Source: Craspedostauros australis (lineage: Eukaryota; Bacillariophyta; Bacillariophyceae; Mastogloiales; Achnanthaceae). Taken from it: a stretch of DNA of 64,000 bases. The DNA lies in the NCBI GenBank assembly GCA_026770025.1, contig JAMXDE010000004.1, positions 372,001 through 436,000 on the forward strand, in the 5' to 3' direction. The translations under genes were made by a program, and so were the position numbers. The notes below the pieces were generated by a model. That model made no database searches. It was not told where the DNA came from and saw only the letters and a program-made list of their open reading frames with translations. This document shows, in pieces, positions 22,244 to 33,567 of this stretch. Within the stretch, counting starts at the first letter, position 1. Each line of letters opens with the position of its first letter.

Positions 22244-25200
22244 TCATATCTCACCCATTACGTTCTTCGTCTTGACTTCGATCAGCAGCGATGCAAAGTC
22301 GAATGCCCCGCTCGTGCTGTTGGAAGCATCGAACAATTTAACGCTCCGCAATCCACGCCGCAGGCAGGAGATGGGGATGGATGCGCTGGCGATGAAGTCG
22401 TCCTTACCAACGTCCTTGTTGTACACGGATAGCTGGATCATGGCAGCGGCCCAGTTCTCCACCAGGAATCGGAATACCCCCTCGTTCCAAATGGGGAAGA
22501 ATCCGTTCTTGTACACTGGGTTGGTAGAGAACGTCGTGCAGGTCTCCTTGTCGCCGTTCTTCACGTCAAACACGGAGACCCGCACGTACGGGTTGATGCA
22601 GTCGCCGGACGCGGCGCCCTTTGGTTTGGGCAGGCAGGATCCGCTCAGGATCTTGACGGACAGTTTCAATGGCAACGTATCCTCCTCGCCAGTCTTTTTC
22701 TGCATCGCCAGCAACGTCGATGGTTTCAGGACGTACCCGCAGCCTCCATTCTGACGGAAACGGCCATCGTTCAATCGCAAGGCCGCGTCGCAAGTTTGGA
22801 AGTTCAAGGCCACCATCTGACAACCGACTGACCACGGGAGTATAGGCAAGTAATTGCTGGAATCGACCCTCGATCCTGCCGGGTACGTTCGTGACATGTT
22901 GGTTGTGTTGTATGTCGTCCACTGCAACCCGGCTCCTTTGCGTGCCATGGAGCGAACTTTGTTCTCCGAGAAGGAATGCATGTGGTTCGGCTGGAAGGCC
23001 AGGCTGTCCTCCCATCGTTTGTGCTTTGTTCCATGAAACAGCGTCAAGCGCGCCAGTGATGGTGCAACGCCATATCGCACCGTCTGCTTTTGTATGTACT
23101 GTAACTGTGGGGTTCATTGGTTCATTCATTCATTGATTCAAGTTGAAATGAGTAAGAACGTGAGATGGGTGTGCAATAAAATGGGGGCAGGATTGAAGAA
23201 TGGAGGTCAGTTGCTGCACAACAACACTGGGACGACCACAGAGAAGGAGAGGAGAGTTTCTGTGTTTTTGAAATGCAGTGCAATGCAGTGGAACACACTG
23301 TGCACGTACCTTGGAATCATCCGTCACGGAGGCCGATGCTGTTCCATCCTCGTCGTCCGAGTCGTACTCGGTGTCTTCTCCATCGTCATCATCCAGCACA
23401 GGTCGCCGACCCTTGATGACGACCATTCCACGCAACCGCGCTGGCGATGGCAGGGGTTTGGTGAGGATGGCATCGCTGGGTATGTACAAGCAGTCACGCA
23501 GGATGGCGACCAGCTGTTCGGCCATCACCTCTTGGTAGGCGACGCTGCAATGATTCTCGAACGACAGGATGATGGGGAAGCTGTCGGGATGGAAGTTGAG
23601 GAAGAGGCGGATGGCCTTGATGATGTCCTTGAAGAGGATTTTGGTGGTCATGGTGTGCCCGTGCCACACCACCGGTTCATTGTTGTCGCCGTCCCAAATG
23701 TCCAGCTCGAGGCATCTGCAACCACGATACAATGCGTTGGAGTACATCTCAACGCTGGAGTGCGACGTAAATTGATCGCCCGTTAGGTAGGTGTTGTGGC
23801 TGCTGTTGATCCAGTACTCCGACAGCGGCCTGTTCATTCGCTTTCTGGAGTACTTTTCACGCGACGGGTCAAACGCATCATTCTCGGTGCTGTAGAGGAA
23901 GGCCTCGAAATGCGCCTTGTCCAGCCGGTATGGATCGTCGGGCAATCCCACGTCGCTGACGATGGGCACCTCGACCTGACGCAACCGTGCAAAGAGATTG
24001 CGCACGTCCTCAATTGTGGCCTCCTCGCCCTGATTCTGCCGCAGAAATCGCTCCAAAAATGTGTTGTCGCTGACCGTCATGCGAGGTTTGCCGTTGTTCA
24101 TGAACTCTCCGAAGAGGTTGTTCCATATCTGCTGCACCGGTTTGACTATCCAGTTGTCACGTTTGATCTTGTGCAGGAAGGTGCAGCATTCCTCGAAGGT
24201 GAGACCGCTGTTGCGCTGGTGCCGTTTGAGACCCAGCATCCGTCCGAATTTGTCATAATTCGTCTGCAGATCGATCCGTTTCTTGTAGTAGTTTATTCTC
24301 TCGAGTAAACGAGCGAGTTCATTGAATTTGATGCTGCTGTTATTGTCTTGCTGCATTGGCAATGTGGCATGTGACACGTTGATGTGTGCAAGTGCAAGTG
24401 CGAATATGAGGGTGCACAGTTGAATGCGATGAGAGGCTTGTCGCGTGGTGAACGTTGCATCGCTTGATGCAGATTCTGTCTTGCGCAGACAAAGACAGAG
24501 CGGTTGGCGAGCATGCAACAAAGATGGACAGGCACTGACTGCACGAGGATACCCGGACTCACCTTATCGTCCATCCAGACGTAACGCACGAGCAGCACAT
24601 CGCTGGCCATCTTGACCTTCTGTCGTTTGTAGCATTCGATGAGGCTGTCGAGGCAGTCGACGATGAGATTCCTGGACTGTCCCGCCATCATGAGATCCAA
24701 GGTCCAGTCGCCACGGAAGATGATGGAGAAGCATTGCTCTGTCTTCAGGGAAGTGGCGGTGTCGATGGTTTCGTCGTCTCTGTAGGATCTGTTCGTCATG
24801 AGTGATCGTTGCGAGTCCTGTTTCCCCTTTTTGCTGTGATGGCAGCGCGCAATATTGTAGCATTGCATGGTGCCGAGATGGATGGTGAGGAAAGTATGCA
24901 AGGGAATGAGACGGTGAGTGCACTGAGTCTTCACGACGGAAGACAGACCCATTGTGAGCACAGGCAAACATGGATTGAGCAGCCACGACAGAACAGGAAT
25001 GTAGCAGAGTAGGCACGTCCCCAGCTGCTCCGCGCTGTCGGTTCCACAACGATGTCGGCTCCACAACGATGTACTCACTTGAGAGCCCGTTCAAACTTAT
25101 GCGTTGCCTCGCCGCGCTGTATGCGATCGACGGAACCGATGTAGATGGCACGCTCATCGCCGCTGCTGGTCTTGCGGCGTCCAAAGATGCCTGGCTTGGT

Positions 25201-25621
25201 CCCGAAGGTCCGCTTGTTGTACTTTTCCAATGAAACATATATCGTGAATCGATCTTCGCTGAGGGTGAGGTAGCAGGACTTGGTCTTTCCGTTGGCGTAG
25301 ACTCTGAGCACGGGCACACCTTCCGTCAAGGCCGGAGGTACGGATATGGATTTGAGCCAGTCCTTGAAACCGCCCTTGGGGGAACGGTCAACATTGATCC
25401 TGGCCGTCCCTGGGAGTTGCGCAGGAGAAAGAAAGGAGAAGCGAGAAGCGGAGAGTAACTGATGTGAGGAATGGAATGGAAAGTAAGGGCAGAACAGAGG
25501 GCGATGCTTTCATCTTTGTGCGGAATCCCATCGCATGTGAAACCGCAATTCCAGTTGCGCAAGGCGTAGCCATCACCCACTCACCTGGCTGCATGTCGCT
25601 TTGCTGGAATGTGATCTTCCC
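22244..25621 (-). CDS. Phosphoinositide-specific phospholipase C (PLC-delta-like), five exons seen, 5' end missing
   Basis: Exons: 25621-25585, 25409-25079, 24779-24563, 24350-23310 and 23104-22244; all joins keep phase, giving 828 residues to the stop. It hydrolyses PIP2 to IP3 and diacylglycerol at the plasma membrane. Residues 20-195 hold a PH domain (FTIYVSLEKY; IGSVDRIQRGEATHKF). An EF-hand-like region follows. The X domain carries both catalytic His in NSSHNTYLTG (about H380) and WHGHTMT (about H427), with the CLELDIWDG acidic residues between. An acidic X-Y linker (LDDDDGEDTEYDSDDEDG) precedes the Y domain (HMHSFSENKV) and a C2 domain (LSVKILSGSCL; IQLSVYNKDVGKDDF). Exon 25621-25585 is only 37 nt with no plausible start; see the upstream region. 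The last acceptor is ambiguous by 6 nt. Confidence 0.9.
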
Positions 25622-27356
25622 CTGATTAAATCAGTATTGTATGGTGCGTATTCCGCTGAATGTAATTGTATTGTCGCAGTGTGCGGTCCAACCTGCGCAA
25701 TGATCCTGTGGATTGCTTGCGTCTGGCGCAACGCAATGCCCGTGGAATGCAATTGGCCCCGCGCCCACTGTCCCTTGCGTGCTCTTCGTTTGCTCTGTCA
25801 GGAAAGAAGCGGCGACAGAGATGGCAGCAGAGTCTTCGGCAACGATACGAATGCCGCCACAGAACCGATGCACTCTGTTTCCTGGTTGCCTCTTCTTCCG
25901 CCTCTTTGCCCAACTTCGCGTTCGTTGGATCACTGATGCGGTGGGAACCAGAGCAGACCTTGCACCCGAATTAATAAATAAACAAACAAGTAGGCACACC
26001 AACAAACAAGCAAAGAATCGATGGATGGATGGACGGATTGATGGATGGATGAATGGATACGATTCGGTATGGAAGAATGAGATGAGAAGAACCGCTCGCC
26101 GCTGACGCCAAATGCCAATCAGCAGACCGATCGATGGATGGTTGGGGAGAAGCAGGACCCAATTCGTCCTGTTCGTCTCTCGCACTGTCACTCTCTCCTG
26201 ATTTGGCCCGTCTTCGTCTCTCTCTCTTTGGCAGTCTCCAAGATAGGTCGTGCCGTGCGAGTTGATGTGTGTGCGTGCGACCTGTGGTGCTCTCTGCGAT
26301 CTACCGCTTCGCGTATCGGTATTGCGGCGCAGGCGTGTTCGTGTGTTGGTTGGTGCTTCTCTCTGTGCGCCAAGACTGCGGGCACGGACTGTTTTCCGCA
26401 TTCCATCATCGCGTAGCGCACGTAGACTCTCTCTAGAGAGCGAGATCATAACCGTTCCCAGAGAGTACTCACACAGCGCCGCGCACGAAGCACAATGCCT
26501 CCACAAACGCAACACGCACACATGCACTTCGTGTCGTGGATACGCGCGGTTGTGTGTGTGTATCGCGCTACCACGGATTGCACAATTCGAGCCGTTGTTG
26601 TTCTTGTGCCATTTTGTTCGTGTGTCTGTGTCTTGTCGGTGGATGGTACCCGAATCACGAATCACAAGACTGCCAAACGATCGAATTTCATCGCGCAATT
26701 ACCGCCGAGCTGATTCGTGTTTGATAGATGATGGTTGTGGATCGTGATCGAAGCATGGCAGGAGGTCGGCACTATGCACGATGATGAGGAGAGGGAGCCG
26801 GACGAGGGGTCGCGATCGACGACTTCAGTCCACTTTCTTCATTATTCATCGTTCATAGCCATACTCTTTCTCGCTCGGTCGTGAGATACCATGCGCGGCA
26901 CATCATTGCGGCGATTTGGCCAAGAGAACTTCCTTCTCTTTCCTTCCTGCGGGAGGAGGGAAGCACAGCAAGTCATCCACACTATTGGCACGAGTCGACC
27001 GATGTTGAATTGATCCATTCCTAACCATTGGCTGGCATACTCATACACTGCAAGTGGTTGGTGCGAATAGGGAAGTCTGCGTCGAGTTGCATAGTCGTAG
27101 TACAGCAAAAGAAATGTGACGATCGTTCAACATGTTTGTTTACGATGGACATCAAATCTTGGTCATTCCCACACTGAATGAAGTGGATGATCGTCTTTCG
27201 CGGAGCATCCCAACGCATACTTCGGTGCTGCAAGACATACACAAATGAAATCGCTTCGATTTGAAGACTGCGCAACGTCTGTGCTGCATCATTTGTGCTG
27301 CATCAGTGGGTGCGATTCAACACTATCGTTCGCCCAAAACTAGCATAGCACTGCGG
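25622..27356 (-). other. 5' region of the phospholipase C gene
   Basis: The missing first exon should be here. One phase-compatible candidate is 26523-26473: 17 codons starting MCACCVCGG, ending at a GTGAGTAC donor. It lacks supporting homology. The rest is low-complexity, including GGAT-type repeats at about 26,018-26,060, and a long open frame on the minus strand that I do not accept as coding. Confidence 0.3.
26018..26060. repeat. GGAT/TGGA microsatellite
   Basis: Imperfect (GGAT)n tract beside the likely phospholipase C 5' end. Confidence 0.8.
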
Positions 27357-28394
27357 TCAATCTTGCTTCCCACCGTAGAATTGAGCAATCGTTGACGTCA
27401 CACCCTCTGGTACCAACTTCGACAACTCCTTCTGCCGCTGCTTTTGGTCACCATCATTCTTGGAACAGATCGTGCGTATCAGTGTCGAGGAAATGTGGTT
27501 GTACTTTGGATCACCTTCCAGGTAATGCGTGGGGATGGGCCAAACCAACGGGCCGAGACACATGGGTCCCCACGTGTTGAGAATCTGCAAGGCGCGCTCA
27601 TCTCCACCGTCCTTCTCCCAGCTTCGAATGCCGCGGTAGAACAAGGAGATGTTGTTCGCCTTGGCGTATCGCCATATGTATCCATCGACCACTGCGTCGG
27701 CGCGTACAAAATCAACCACGCCGCGAAGAAAGAAAGAAATGCAACACATGAGACACTGCAATGGGCATGTATGACAAGAGAGCGATACAGTCGTGCACGC
27801 GTTGAGACGTTCAATGCAGAGCAAAGTACTCTACTCGATCCAAGTCAGTCATCATCAACGCACTACGAGAGTATGATCTGTTCGCGCGTCCGCAGCTCAC
27901 TCACGTTTCACCGTGATGGAAGCATCGGACGATGTCTCCTTCAGCATGCTTTTGAGGAGGTCCACCCTTTGTGTTGGCGAAACCGCATACTTCTTGTTTG
28001 GGTTGAATCCAACGATCGCCACAACCCGCTCATGCCTGGTCCAAATTGTGTGCTTGAGTCAATGAGGGGAGTAAAGAGAAGGTATTGTAACGCAAGTGAG
28101 AAGACCGCAATTTGAAGAGGATTTCGATCAATGGCGGATCTTCAATCAACATAAAGTTGCCATCGACTCCGGAGCAACTCACCTTTTCGCAAGATGCTGC
28201 AGCATCGCGATGTGCCCCAGATGCGGCGGATTGTAGGATCCTGCCAGCGTCACCGTCCTCGGATCTTTCTTCGACGGAATGTTCCATGGGAACTCCACTA
28301 TCCTTGGGAAGATGATGGGATAAATCAGCAACACCGCGCTTGTGATCACAATAAAGAACGTGAGGCCCAACAGAGCCAATAGATAATCCATCAT
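27357..28394 (-). CDS. Membrane-anchored phosphopantetheine adenylyltransferase-like protein
   Basis: Exons 28394-28183, 28035-27905 and 27691-27357 join in frame (donors GTGAGT; acceptors ACCAG and GACGCAG) to give 225 residues. An N-terminal helix (LLALLGLTFFIVITSAVLLI) is followed by a nucleotidyltransferase fold: LAGSYNPPHLGHIAML (the HxGH motif), VAIVGFNPNKKYAVSPTQR (as in bacterial CoaD, NPxK and the ERxxL helix), YRGIRSWEKDG (the RGxR motif) and HISSTLIR (the ISSSxxR motif). These fit the CoaA-CoaD pathway step joining 4'-phosphopantetheine to ATP to make dephospho-CoA. NMNAT is the alternative, but the NPNKK and RGIR motifs favour PPAT. No dephospho-CoA kinase domain is attached. The N-terminal anchor is unusual and points to a membrane-bound, possibly ER, mitochondrial or plastid-envelope enzyme. 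Confidence 0.82.
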
Positions 28395-28900
28395 TGTGTG
28401 GTCAATCTCCGATGCGTGTCAAAGTGGTGATAACATGAGCGCAATACTCGTATTTCTCTCTGGGGGCAGAGCTCGGTACGCTCTGCTTTCGTCTGGTCCG
28501 ACTGTGTTGGTGGATGTCCTCCAAAGTGGTGATGCTTTGTGTGTTCGCAGGCGTCCCAAGTAGGTTCCATTCAGGCACAATCGACGACGGACAACAGACA
28601 GACGAGTATCCACCGAACGTGCCAACAATTCTTGATGCCACCTGAAACAACGAATCTTCGATGTTGCGCCATGATCCATCAAACAACACCAACACAAAGA
28701 GAGAGAGAGAGAGAGACACAGAGAGATGAAACGGTATAACTGCAATCTGTGCTTGCATCGATGGAGGTTTCAGCCAACGTGCCATACACAGAAATTACCA
28801 GGAAATAAATGAACCAAGGAAACAAACAGCCACACGAAACGCACTGCGCCGAAAATAAGATGGAGATGATGATGCCAATTGTCAAATCGTCACTTGTTCA
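28395..28900. other. Intergenic region
   Basis: Upstream of the adenylyltransferase gene; holds a GA microsatellite at about 28,697-28,715 and no supported gene. Confidence 0.5.
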
Positions 28901-28983
28901 TGCCACGGTGGGAATCGAACCCGCACCCTCCCAGGGAGGACAAAAGTAAATCCAGTACTTCACGCATCCCAGCGCTCATGACA
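28901..28983 (-). tRNA. tRNA-like sequence, possible class II tRNA-Ser(GGA) or tRNA pseudogene
   Basis: On the minus strand GGTTCGATTCC matches the pol III B box and T arm exactly. A 7-bp acceptor stem (TGTCATG with CGTGGCA, two G-U pairs) closes it. An anticodon stem AAGTA/TACTT holds loop CTGGATT (anticodon GGA), and a CCTCCC-GGGAGG hairpin sits in the variable arm, as in class II tRNAs. Against it: the D arm loop is only about 6 nt, the A box is poor, one T-stem pair is mismatched and a GGA anticodon is unusual in eukaryotes. Confidence 0.4.
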
Positions 28984-29158
28984 CGTTCGGTACAAGTGAT
29001 ATATATGTACCCAACAGCAACAGTTGTCACCAATGATGCTCATGATGAATGGCAAGCAGTGACGAACAGCAATCTCCAACGTGCCGCATCGCTCAGAAAC
29101 ATCAGAAAGGAAGATATCAAACCACTTGTTCTGGAGTAGAGGAGAGCTTGGGACATAG

Positions 29159-30577
29159 TCAATCGCAGCGCCAACAATAGAACCAACAGCAATGACAAGG
29201 CATGTCATGGCCCGAGGTGCGGTCTGGATTCAAGTCATCAGTGGCAGCACCGTCCGTCTCAATCATTTTGGATGGTTTTGTGGTCAAAGAGCAGACAAAG
29301 TCCACCAATGTTGCCCAATCCATGTATGAATCCACTTGTGCTGTACCTTCATCCTCATTTATGACCTTGTACAGCTCCATCATGGACATACGAGTGCACT
29401 CGTCATCATTACCATCACTCTCGGCTCTCCCACTGCAAAACACCTGGATCTCCGTCATCAGTTGGGGTTGTAGAATCAGTTTGCTTAAATCTAGATGAGT
29501 GAACATATCTTTCTCACTTTCAGCTGCCATTCTCATTGCTGCATCCTTCAACACCAAGCAGTTGTGTTGATCGGCGAATATCACCGCATCTATCATGGTA
29601 TCCTCTGTCCTCTGTGAGATGCTTGCGGACCAACTCTGCTTCAAGAACAAGCTTGAGTCGCCAGAAGCCGAATTCGTTGGCCACAAGGATCAGCTGTTGC
29701 GGATCGTCCTGCCCAGTGAGGATGGGAGTTGGCTGGTGAGAGGCATCTACATCGTGGTGAGCGTTGGTGTGAGCGCCAACATGAGCTCCGACGTGAGCAG
29801 CAGCATTGTCACGAGCGCTGTCATTGAAGGATATCTTGGCTGTGTAGATGCATTGGAGGATGTATCGGATGTGTTTTGGTTGAAGGTTGAGAAGAGGGAC
29901 AGTTACTTGCATGGGGGCCGTGCCGTCTTCAGCGCCATCATTTGCGTGGTGATGTCGGATTGCTTTGTCGATCAGTGTCTCAATGGATGGGAGTGTGATG
30001 ATGAGGGCTTGGGCATTTGCCTTGGTTAGTTGTTGTTGATCGCCCTGTCCACACAAGAAGATGGTGTCTGTCCTGTCCTCAGTTTGGAAGGATATGGCCG
30101 ATCTTCTCCAATGTTGATGTTGGTCCTCTTGTTGCTGCTGTGTTTGTATTCATTCTCTTGCTTCTTTCGCTTCAACTGCTGTCTCAGCTGTTCTTGTGGT
30201 TGTTCATTTGCTTGTTCGTTTCGTTGTAAGCGTTGCTGCAGTTGTTGCAGTTGTGGGTGAGCTGAAGGCGAAAGTCCTCTAATGAGGGACTCGATACACT
30301 CCAGTTGGCCGTTGGAGCATGCCCAATGAAGGGGAGTCCAACCATAGTTGTTTTGGCAGTTGATGTTCGCCCCACATGATTCGATGAGGTACTCCATACA
30401 CTCCAGGTGGCCGTTGTAGCATGCCAAATGAAGGGGAGTCCAACCATTCCTGCCTGTAACCATGTTGACATCAACTCCTTCATTCTGCGTCTTGTTCTGC
30501 TTCTTCCACTCCTTCAACACCGACAATTCACCGTCCCAGGCAGCACTAATGAGTTGTTCGTCCGTAACATTCTCCAT
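29159..30577 (-). pseudogene. Ankyrin-BTB gene, copy 1, broken by two frameshifts
   Basis: Reading from ATG 30577 (MENVTDEQLISAAWDGELSV), two ankyrin repeats (WTPLHLACYNGHLECMEYL; WTPLHWACSNGQLECIESL) and a Gln/Lys-rich linker are in one frame, which stops at 30,026. The BTB/POZ half (TIFLCGQGD, then LQPKHIRYILQCIYTAKISF) is in a second frame from about 30,100 to 29,615. Its C-terminal part (IDAVIFADQHNCLVLKDAAMRMAAE) and the rest are in a third frame to 29,159. The first shift coincides with one base fewer than in the sister copy around 30,110. The second coincides with a 7-bp tandem duplication at 29,601-29,614. ANK-BTB proteins usually serve as cullin-3 adaptors. Sequencing error could mimic one shift but is less likely for both. 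Confidence 0.75.
29601..29614. repeat. 7-bp tandem duplication causing a frameshift
   Basis: TCCTCTG occurs twice in tandem. Dropping one unit would put the two BTB halves in the same frame, so the duplication is a plausible cause of the lesion. Confidence 0.7.
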
Positions 30578-31050
30578 TTTGAGAGGATGGTCGATGGTTG
30601 CTGGACGATTGATGTTGGACGTTGAACGATTGGTGTTGGATTGACTGTCGAGGAAGTGTGCTGTTCGAGCTACCCAGGACATGTCTGTTGTTGATGTGTT
30701 GGAGTGTGGGGTTGAGCGGTGTGTGCGGTTGCCTCGTTTCAATGTCCTCCCGTTTCTCTCCTCATTTCTCTGTTTGTCCACGTCTTGATCGCACCCTGGT
30801 TTGGAAGAGGGCACCAGCGCTGTTCGGAGAGTGCGGATCCTTCCTTTTGCTGACTACGAACTGGCGCACACAACAACGAGAAGAAGGAAAAGAACACGAC
30901 GTGCCCAGTACATCATGGTGATGTACGATCACGATTCCAACGCGATTCTTTCGCGACCCCTTCGCAGTTGACACGCGACGGAGCTCACGCGAGCGTGTGA
31001 TGAACTTTTGGCGGTTCTCCTTCGCAGCGGAATGACACCACGTTTTCACC
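30578..31050. other. 5' flank of ankyrin-BTB copy 1
   Basis: Shares patches (such as an AACAACGAGAAGAAGG-like stretch) with the region upstream of copy 2 near 45,980, so the duplication includes promoter sequence. The retroelement fragment begins at about 31,050; its exact edge is not visible. Confidence 0.5.
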
Positions 31051-32452
31051 AACTGGATAATGAGGCACCAAAGGAACTCAAGCACCTCATCAAGTCCAAA
31101 GGCATCCAATACCAGCTCGTGTTGCCAGGCATCCATCGGCGCAATGCTGCAGAGAGAGCCATCTCCACTTGGAAAGACCACTTCATTGCTGGACTCGCCA
31201 CAGCCGACGAGGCGTTTCCGCTCCGTCTGTGGTGCCAACTTCTCCCGCAGTGCGACATCACGCTCAACCTATTGAGACCGTCAAGAGTAAACCCGCACAT
31301 CTCCATGCACCACGCCCTCCACAGCAACTTCGACTTCAATGTAACACCAATGGCACCTCCTGGAACAAAGGCAGTCATCCACGACAAACCAAACAAGCAA
31401 GCCACATGGGTACCACACAGATCTGCAGGATGGTACATCGCGCCAGCGCTCGAACACTACCGGTGCTACAAGGTGTACTCCAACAAGGCACGCAAGGTCC
31501 GCGTCACAGACACCATCAAACTGATGCCAAGCAAGTGCGCGATTCCCACCCCACCCAATGCAGAGATGGCCATCAAAGCGGCCGGAGACCTCGCCGCCGC
31601 ACACACCAAACCATGCGCGCTGCTCCAAACAGTTGGCGACAAGCCACTGGGAGCACTCAAGCAGCTCAGCAACATCTTCCAGCAGGCGCTCCCCGAGACG
31701 CCCACAGCGCCACCTCCAAGGGTGCTCGCCCAAACAAACAGCAGCAGCACGCAGAAACGTGTGACCTTCCAAACACCGACACGTGCACCTCCGAGGGTGC
31801 CCCTGGCAGCACCGCACGTAACAGACGACGAAGCAGACTCGGAACCAGAATCGGACACCAATGACGACGACGACAACGACGAGTGCACCAACGCGACAGC
31901 GCCCACCACAAAAGACACCGAGATGGCACCACGTACACGACTACGCACCAGCACCATTCAACGCAAACAATGGGCGCGCGGAGCAACCACTGCCAACGCA
32001 GTCATCAATGAGTGCACAGGCACGGCGTACGAGTGCCGCCACCTCATCGCCAGCAAAGTCCACAGACACACCCCGGAGCAACGGTACACATTATTCGCAA
32101 ACGAAATTGGGCGATTGGCACAAGGAATCGGAACCCGCATCCCAGCATCGGCAGCAACCAACACCATCTTCTTTGTCCCCAAATTGGCAGTACCGCGCGA
32201 TCGCACCGTCACCTACGGCCGCATTGTATGCGCCGTACGACCACAAAAGGTCGAGACACATCGCACACGCTTAACCGTGGGAGGCAATCTCATCGATAAC
32301 CCCTTCAATGTGCACACGCCCACCGCGGAACTCACCACAGCGAAGTGTTTGTTCAACAGCATCGTCTCCACCCCGAATGCGAGATTCATGACCATTGACA
32401 TCAAAGATTTTTATCTGAACACCGAAATGGACAGATACGAATACATGCGCAT
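31051..32452 (+). pseudogene. Decayed Ty1/copia fragment R, 5' part (integrase end to reverse transcriptase start)
   Basis: The frame starts inside the integrase core at QLDNEAPKELKHLIKSKG, with the catalytic Glu in HRRNAAERAIS, then the integrase C-terminal region (FNVTPMAPPGTKAVIHDKP; GWYIAPALEHYRCYKV) and, after a linker, the reverse transcriptase N-terminal region (RTRLTVGGNLID; FMTIDIKDFYLNTEM). Gag, protease and the 5' half of integrase are absent. It is cut at 32,452 by the insertion of the element at 32,453-42,383 and resumes after 42,388. Confidence 0.85.
32448..32452. repeat. Target-site duplication, left copy
   Basis: CGCAT; the matching copy is 42,384-42,388. Confidence 0.9.
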
Positions 32453-33139
32453 AGTTGAGATTCAATGAGGGACAGACTAGTACCGAACACGGTATCAACC
32501 CGATGGGAGAAATTCTTGTTTTGGCGCGAAATCTTCCGACTTGATTGACCACCAAACCTTTTTCTCCTCCTTTCTCTCCTGCATTCACGAATCCGTCATG
32601 ACTCAAACCTGACCGACCTGACTCACACCCCACCTGGGAACTATATGCTCTTCAGATCCTCCTTACTAAAACTTATCTCGATTCCTTCATTGCTGATGAC
32701 CACCACACTACCACCGTGGTCTCAGCATGCGTATCCAACTTGCTTCAACTCAAGCAATGGAATCCGAGTGTCAGCTTCAGCCACAGCCTCTGCTTCATGA
32801 CCGTCGCCACTGATAGTCATGACCTACACTGCAGTGTAACTACATGTGCGGAGAGCAAAGTACTGTATTGACCGTCTACTCTGTTGCACTGAATCAAGTG
32901 CATCAGTGCAGGGTCTCGCCAAGTTGTGTGGCATCGTTTCTTCACCCTACTAACACCAATAAGCTAACTCATAATAACAGACAAGGATTAGCTACAAAGC
33001 ACTCTACTTCTCATCGTTACAAGTTATAACTCTTCAATCAGTACACCTCTCTTGAACTGCATCACACGGCTATCCCGAAGCCGGCAGATTCACGAGGCAT
33101 TCACCACCGATTCGCGACGCCTACGCCCGAATCCTAACT
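32453..33139 (+). repeat. Element M 5' LTR
   Basis: 687 bp, starting AGTTGAGATTCAATG and ending ATCCTAACT. The ends form a short AGTT/AACT inverted repeat instead of the usual TG/CA. Ends were fixed by the target duplication and by comparison with the 3' copy. Confidence 0.9.
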
Positions 33140-33156
33140 GGTAGCTGCGAGTGGTT
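33139..33156 (+). other. Candidate primer-binding site of element M
   Basis: TGGTAGCTGCGAGTGGTT overlaps the last LTR base and begins with TGG, as expected for a site complementary to a tRNA 3' CCA end. Which tRNA is not known. Confidence 0.45.
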
Positions 33157-33567
33157 GCCAAATACTCTCTTATCAACTCCACCGAGCATCTTCCTCTGCC
33201 AACCGATCGCAAGAGTCTCTCTGAGACGAAGCCAAAAGGCACAGCTCGCAGACCGAGCTTCCACCAAGGACAACGTCCTCATCGAATGCATCTGATCTGA
33301 AATCAGATCCCCACCGCTCGAAAACCGAGCCACTCAAGAGGACAAAAGTCCCAAGCTGAAGGTAAGCGACCCAAGGTCGAACTTCAGTAGCCTCTGCCAA
33401 AGCAAGCAATAACCGCACTCGCCGACCGAGTGCGAGCCTCTCCAAGCCTGCAACGAACTTCAGTGCACACCTTCCCAACGAAGTGAAGCCGAGCAAGAGC
33501 AAGAGAAGGCAAACAGATCGATCCCCTCGAAGTCCGAAGACCATTCGAGAAGTCCCCGTCATCCATC
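33140..33567 (+). other. Element M 5' leader
   Basis: 428 bp between the LTR and the first ORF, rich in CCGAG/ACCGAG-like motifs; no coding region. Confidence 0.6.

Noticed and set aside
25631..26698. 355-codon minus-strand frame upstream of phospholipase C
   Set aside because: Starts at TTG, reads through microsatellite sequence (repeated PSIRPS and CLLVCLL runs) and does not connect in phase to the next exon.
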